The notes below the pieces were generated by a model. That model had not been told where the DNA came from. It did no database searches and worked only from the letters and a program-made list of their open reading frames with translations. Shown here one piece after another: positions 61,757 to 64,000 of a DNA stretch of 64,000 nt. Within the stretch, counting starts at the first letter, position 1. Each line of letters opens with the position of its first letter. This DNA comes from Motacilla alba alba (lineage: Eukaryota > Chordata > Aves > Passeriformes > Motacillidae), in the NCBI RefSeq assembly GCF_015832195.1, contig NC_052017.1:91538429-91602428 (forward strand), written 5' to 3'. Position numbers and translations under genes: made by a program.

Positions 61757-64000
61757 CAAGATCTCCAGTCAAACTTGTTTAATCTGGATTTAGGTGATAA
61801 TACTTTCTGCCAGCTCCTAGTGATTAAGCATAGTGGGGATAGGTACATAAACTATATCTCTGTCACATTTTCTTGTCAATACTTGAAGTTTTATTTTGCA
61901 TAGGATAGTCTCAAATCTGCCAAGATGCAAGAATTGTTAGGTAATTTTCTGTTGAATTCTGTGATAACCTGAGAAGAAGTTGCCTGGGCTGTGTTCTTTT
62001 CATATCACTAAAGCTCAGAAGTGGAGTGGCAGCTCCGCAAATAAATATGCAGCTTCAACATAAAAGAAACTTTCTGAAAAATCTGAAAAACCATTTGCCA
62101 GAGATGAAGTATTAGATGGTAGAAGTGCTGTTTGATTTTGTTGCACAAGTCCAGGTCTGTTTTGGGTACAAGAGTTCAGTTTTAACAGGATAGTTCCAAC
62201 CATGAAACCAAATGTTTTCTATGAATTACTGGTTAGTTTAAGGTAACATATGCAATAAACCTTTATGTCTGTCCAGAGGTACTTAAAATTAATTACAAAT
62301 AGCTGCTATTAAAAAGTTTTCTGAAAGAATGGACATTTCTGGTTTGCACTTTAGAGGAAAATGCTGTCATATTACCCAATAAAACCCTTACCAACCATAA
62401 TTACTACTGATTGCCCTAACCTCTCAGTTTTACCTGGAAAAAAGAAACATGGCGTGTTGTTCCTGTTACTCTTTCCCTTGCCCCTGAATCGCCACAAGAA
62501 TGTCTAGCTGAGGTGGCTACATGACATTTTGGTAGAAACAGCACCATATTTTCTCCTGCCAAATCCAGATGGTTCATACATGCAGGTGAAATGTTGCTCT
62601 CACTGTTTTTTGGGATACCATTCTCAGACTGCTATTAGCCACATGTATTAGGGAAGTGGGAAGAACTTCATCTGTCATTCCCAACAGGCACAGATATTTA
62701 TTGATGAGAACCCCAACATATTAATTTTCTGGGTTGCAATGTAAAAGACACTACTTTTATTTTGACATTTAACTCAACACTCCAACATTGTGGCCTCTGC
62801 TTTCTATTAGATGAATCCTAAAGAGGTATTATGGACAAGTTAAAATCTACTGTAATTTCTCTCCAAGCATTGATTGTCTGCAGGAGGGATGGATAAACAA
62901 TTTTCACTAATAATCAGAATCACATAAAATATTAGCTATAATTAATTCTTAAAAAAATATTTTACACAGATTTTATTCATAACTGCCATTCTTAGTAATG
63001 AAAAAGCACTTTTGATATATATTTGGGGCCAATTCATTCTTTTTGTTGGCTTTTTGTTAGCTCAAAAACTTGCCTTTGGATGTGGAGAAAATGCAATAGG
63101 TGGAAACTTCCTAGAACTGCAAATTATTTCAAATTTGTTTTGCCCAGAATTTACAATAACTAAAATTCTTTTAGTAATATCTACTGGTTGTTATTTAAAT
63201 TGCAGACCCTGAAAATCACACAGTTGTATGGTGAAGGGACAAGGGAACACATGCATTGCTGGAAGAGAGTAGGCTCTACAAGGAGTTTCCTATTTGAATA
63301 TTTACTTAAATACTTACTGTTTTGATGTTTTCATTTCCATATCACAGAAGAACATTAATTATGTTAAAATGCAGTAAGAGGGGTAAAACCAATCTACTTT
63401 CCCTAATTCTCAAGAGCAGAAATTGATGGCTGTCTTGGTGGCCTTTTGCTTTCTTCAGAGTCTCCCAGAAGATATTGCAGTTGTTAAGTCTGGGAATTCT
63501 TCATAGCGGAACTGATAAAGGAAATGATTTATGAATCAAAGGCATTGCTGGACAGTGTCAACAAATGGCTTGTCACTTTTGTAAGACCTGTTGTTAATGA
63601 CTGTTTTGAGTTCTTAAATGGGACTTTGTCACAAAAAAACTTTTGGGGTAGTCTCCTGAAAATGGTGAATGTCCTCCGTTTCCTCCCTACATTTTCTAGG
63701 ATTGTTTTGTTTCCTCCTCCATGCTTTGTAAGGCTCAGGGTGGCAAATGCAGTATTCAGCTATTCTGGCATCAAAACATTTCAAACATTGTGTCTGTGCT
63801 CAGAAAGTCTTATTTTTAAGTGTTCTTTTATTGATACTTTGTTTAATATAGTCCTACCATTCAAATTCAAGTTGATGAACAGCCTGAAAATATTTGTGCA
63901 GAAACACTTCCATTTTTATCCTGTCCTGGTGAAGAAATCCTTGCATTAAGCAAATCTATTTTCTTTCCACCCTCCTCCAGTCTGCTGGAAGCCGATGGGC

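Larger units (their letters stand above)
56381..64000. other. Gene-free region to the right edge
   Basis: No exon recognised. It contains a CCTT/CCCT pyrimidine microsatellite (59327-59380), a G12 run (60364-60375), a four-unit TTAGGG array (61254-61277) and an ATTTCAG heptamer array (61711-61756). The plus frame 63524-63949 (141 codons) resembles no known family. The flank is AT-rich with few recognisable repeats. Confidence 0.4.

Noticed and set aside
63524..63949. 141-codon plus-strand frame near the right edge
   Set aside because: No recognisable domain, no flanking splice or promoter signals; probably chance.

Overview
The window looks like nuclear DNA from a bird, probably a songbird. 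It has vertebrate split genes, GT-AG introns, CpG islands, many decayed CR1 LINE copies (the main avian retroposon), and solo LTRs and ERV fragments of types I associate with avian and especially passerine genomes. There is no bacterial-style gene density. Nearly all short open frames are chance frames, repeat remnants, or shadows of GC-rich DNA.

Only one protein-coding gene is recognisable: NR4A3 (NOR-1), an orphan nuclear receptor and immediate-early transcription factor. It lies on the minus strand at the left end. Three coding exons are present: 5988-5102 (start codon, N-terminal transactivation domain, first zinc finger), 2912-2783 (second zinc finger) and 1820-1648 (hinge and start of the ligand-binding domain). 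The splice phases fit exactly and give 396 codons. The remaining roughly 230 codons of the ligand-binding domain lie beyond base 1. A non-coding 5' UTR exon is predicted at 9008-8581. A large CpG-rich region (about 8.2-14.4 kb) holds two candidate promoter modules: a cluster of four CRE-like sites at 11.64-11.73 kb, and a MEF2/CRE/CArG/TATA module at 13.07-13.30 kb.

About 10 kb further upstream is a second, isolated CpG island (21.5-23.3 kb). It contains a palindromic CRE between two CTATAAATA(G/A) boxes that read both as TATA boxes and as MEF2 sites. The canonical TATA orientation is plus, away from NR4A3. This suggests a divergent activity-regulated transcript or an enhancer/promoter for NR4A3, and it is the most interesting non-coding object here.

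From 24 to 64 kb no exon could be recognised. This region looks like the gene-poor upstream flank of NR4A3. It contains CR1 copies, a CR1 split by a solo LTR with a CTGTT target-site duplication (49.9-51.06 kb), a second CR1 split by an LTR (37.3-38.0 kb), a decayed ERV internal region with its 3' LTR (54.7-56.4 kb), microsatellites, an exact 64-bp tandem duplication and a tiny TTAGGG array. No tRNA, rRNA or CRISPR feature was seen. All identifications come from reading the sequence; no database search or alignment was possible.
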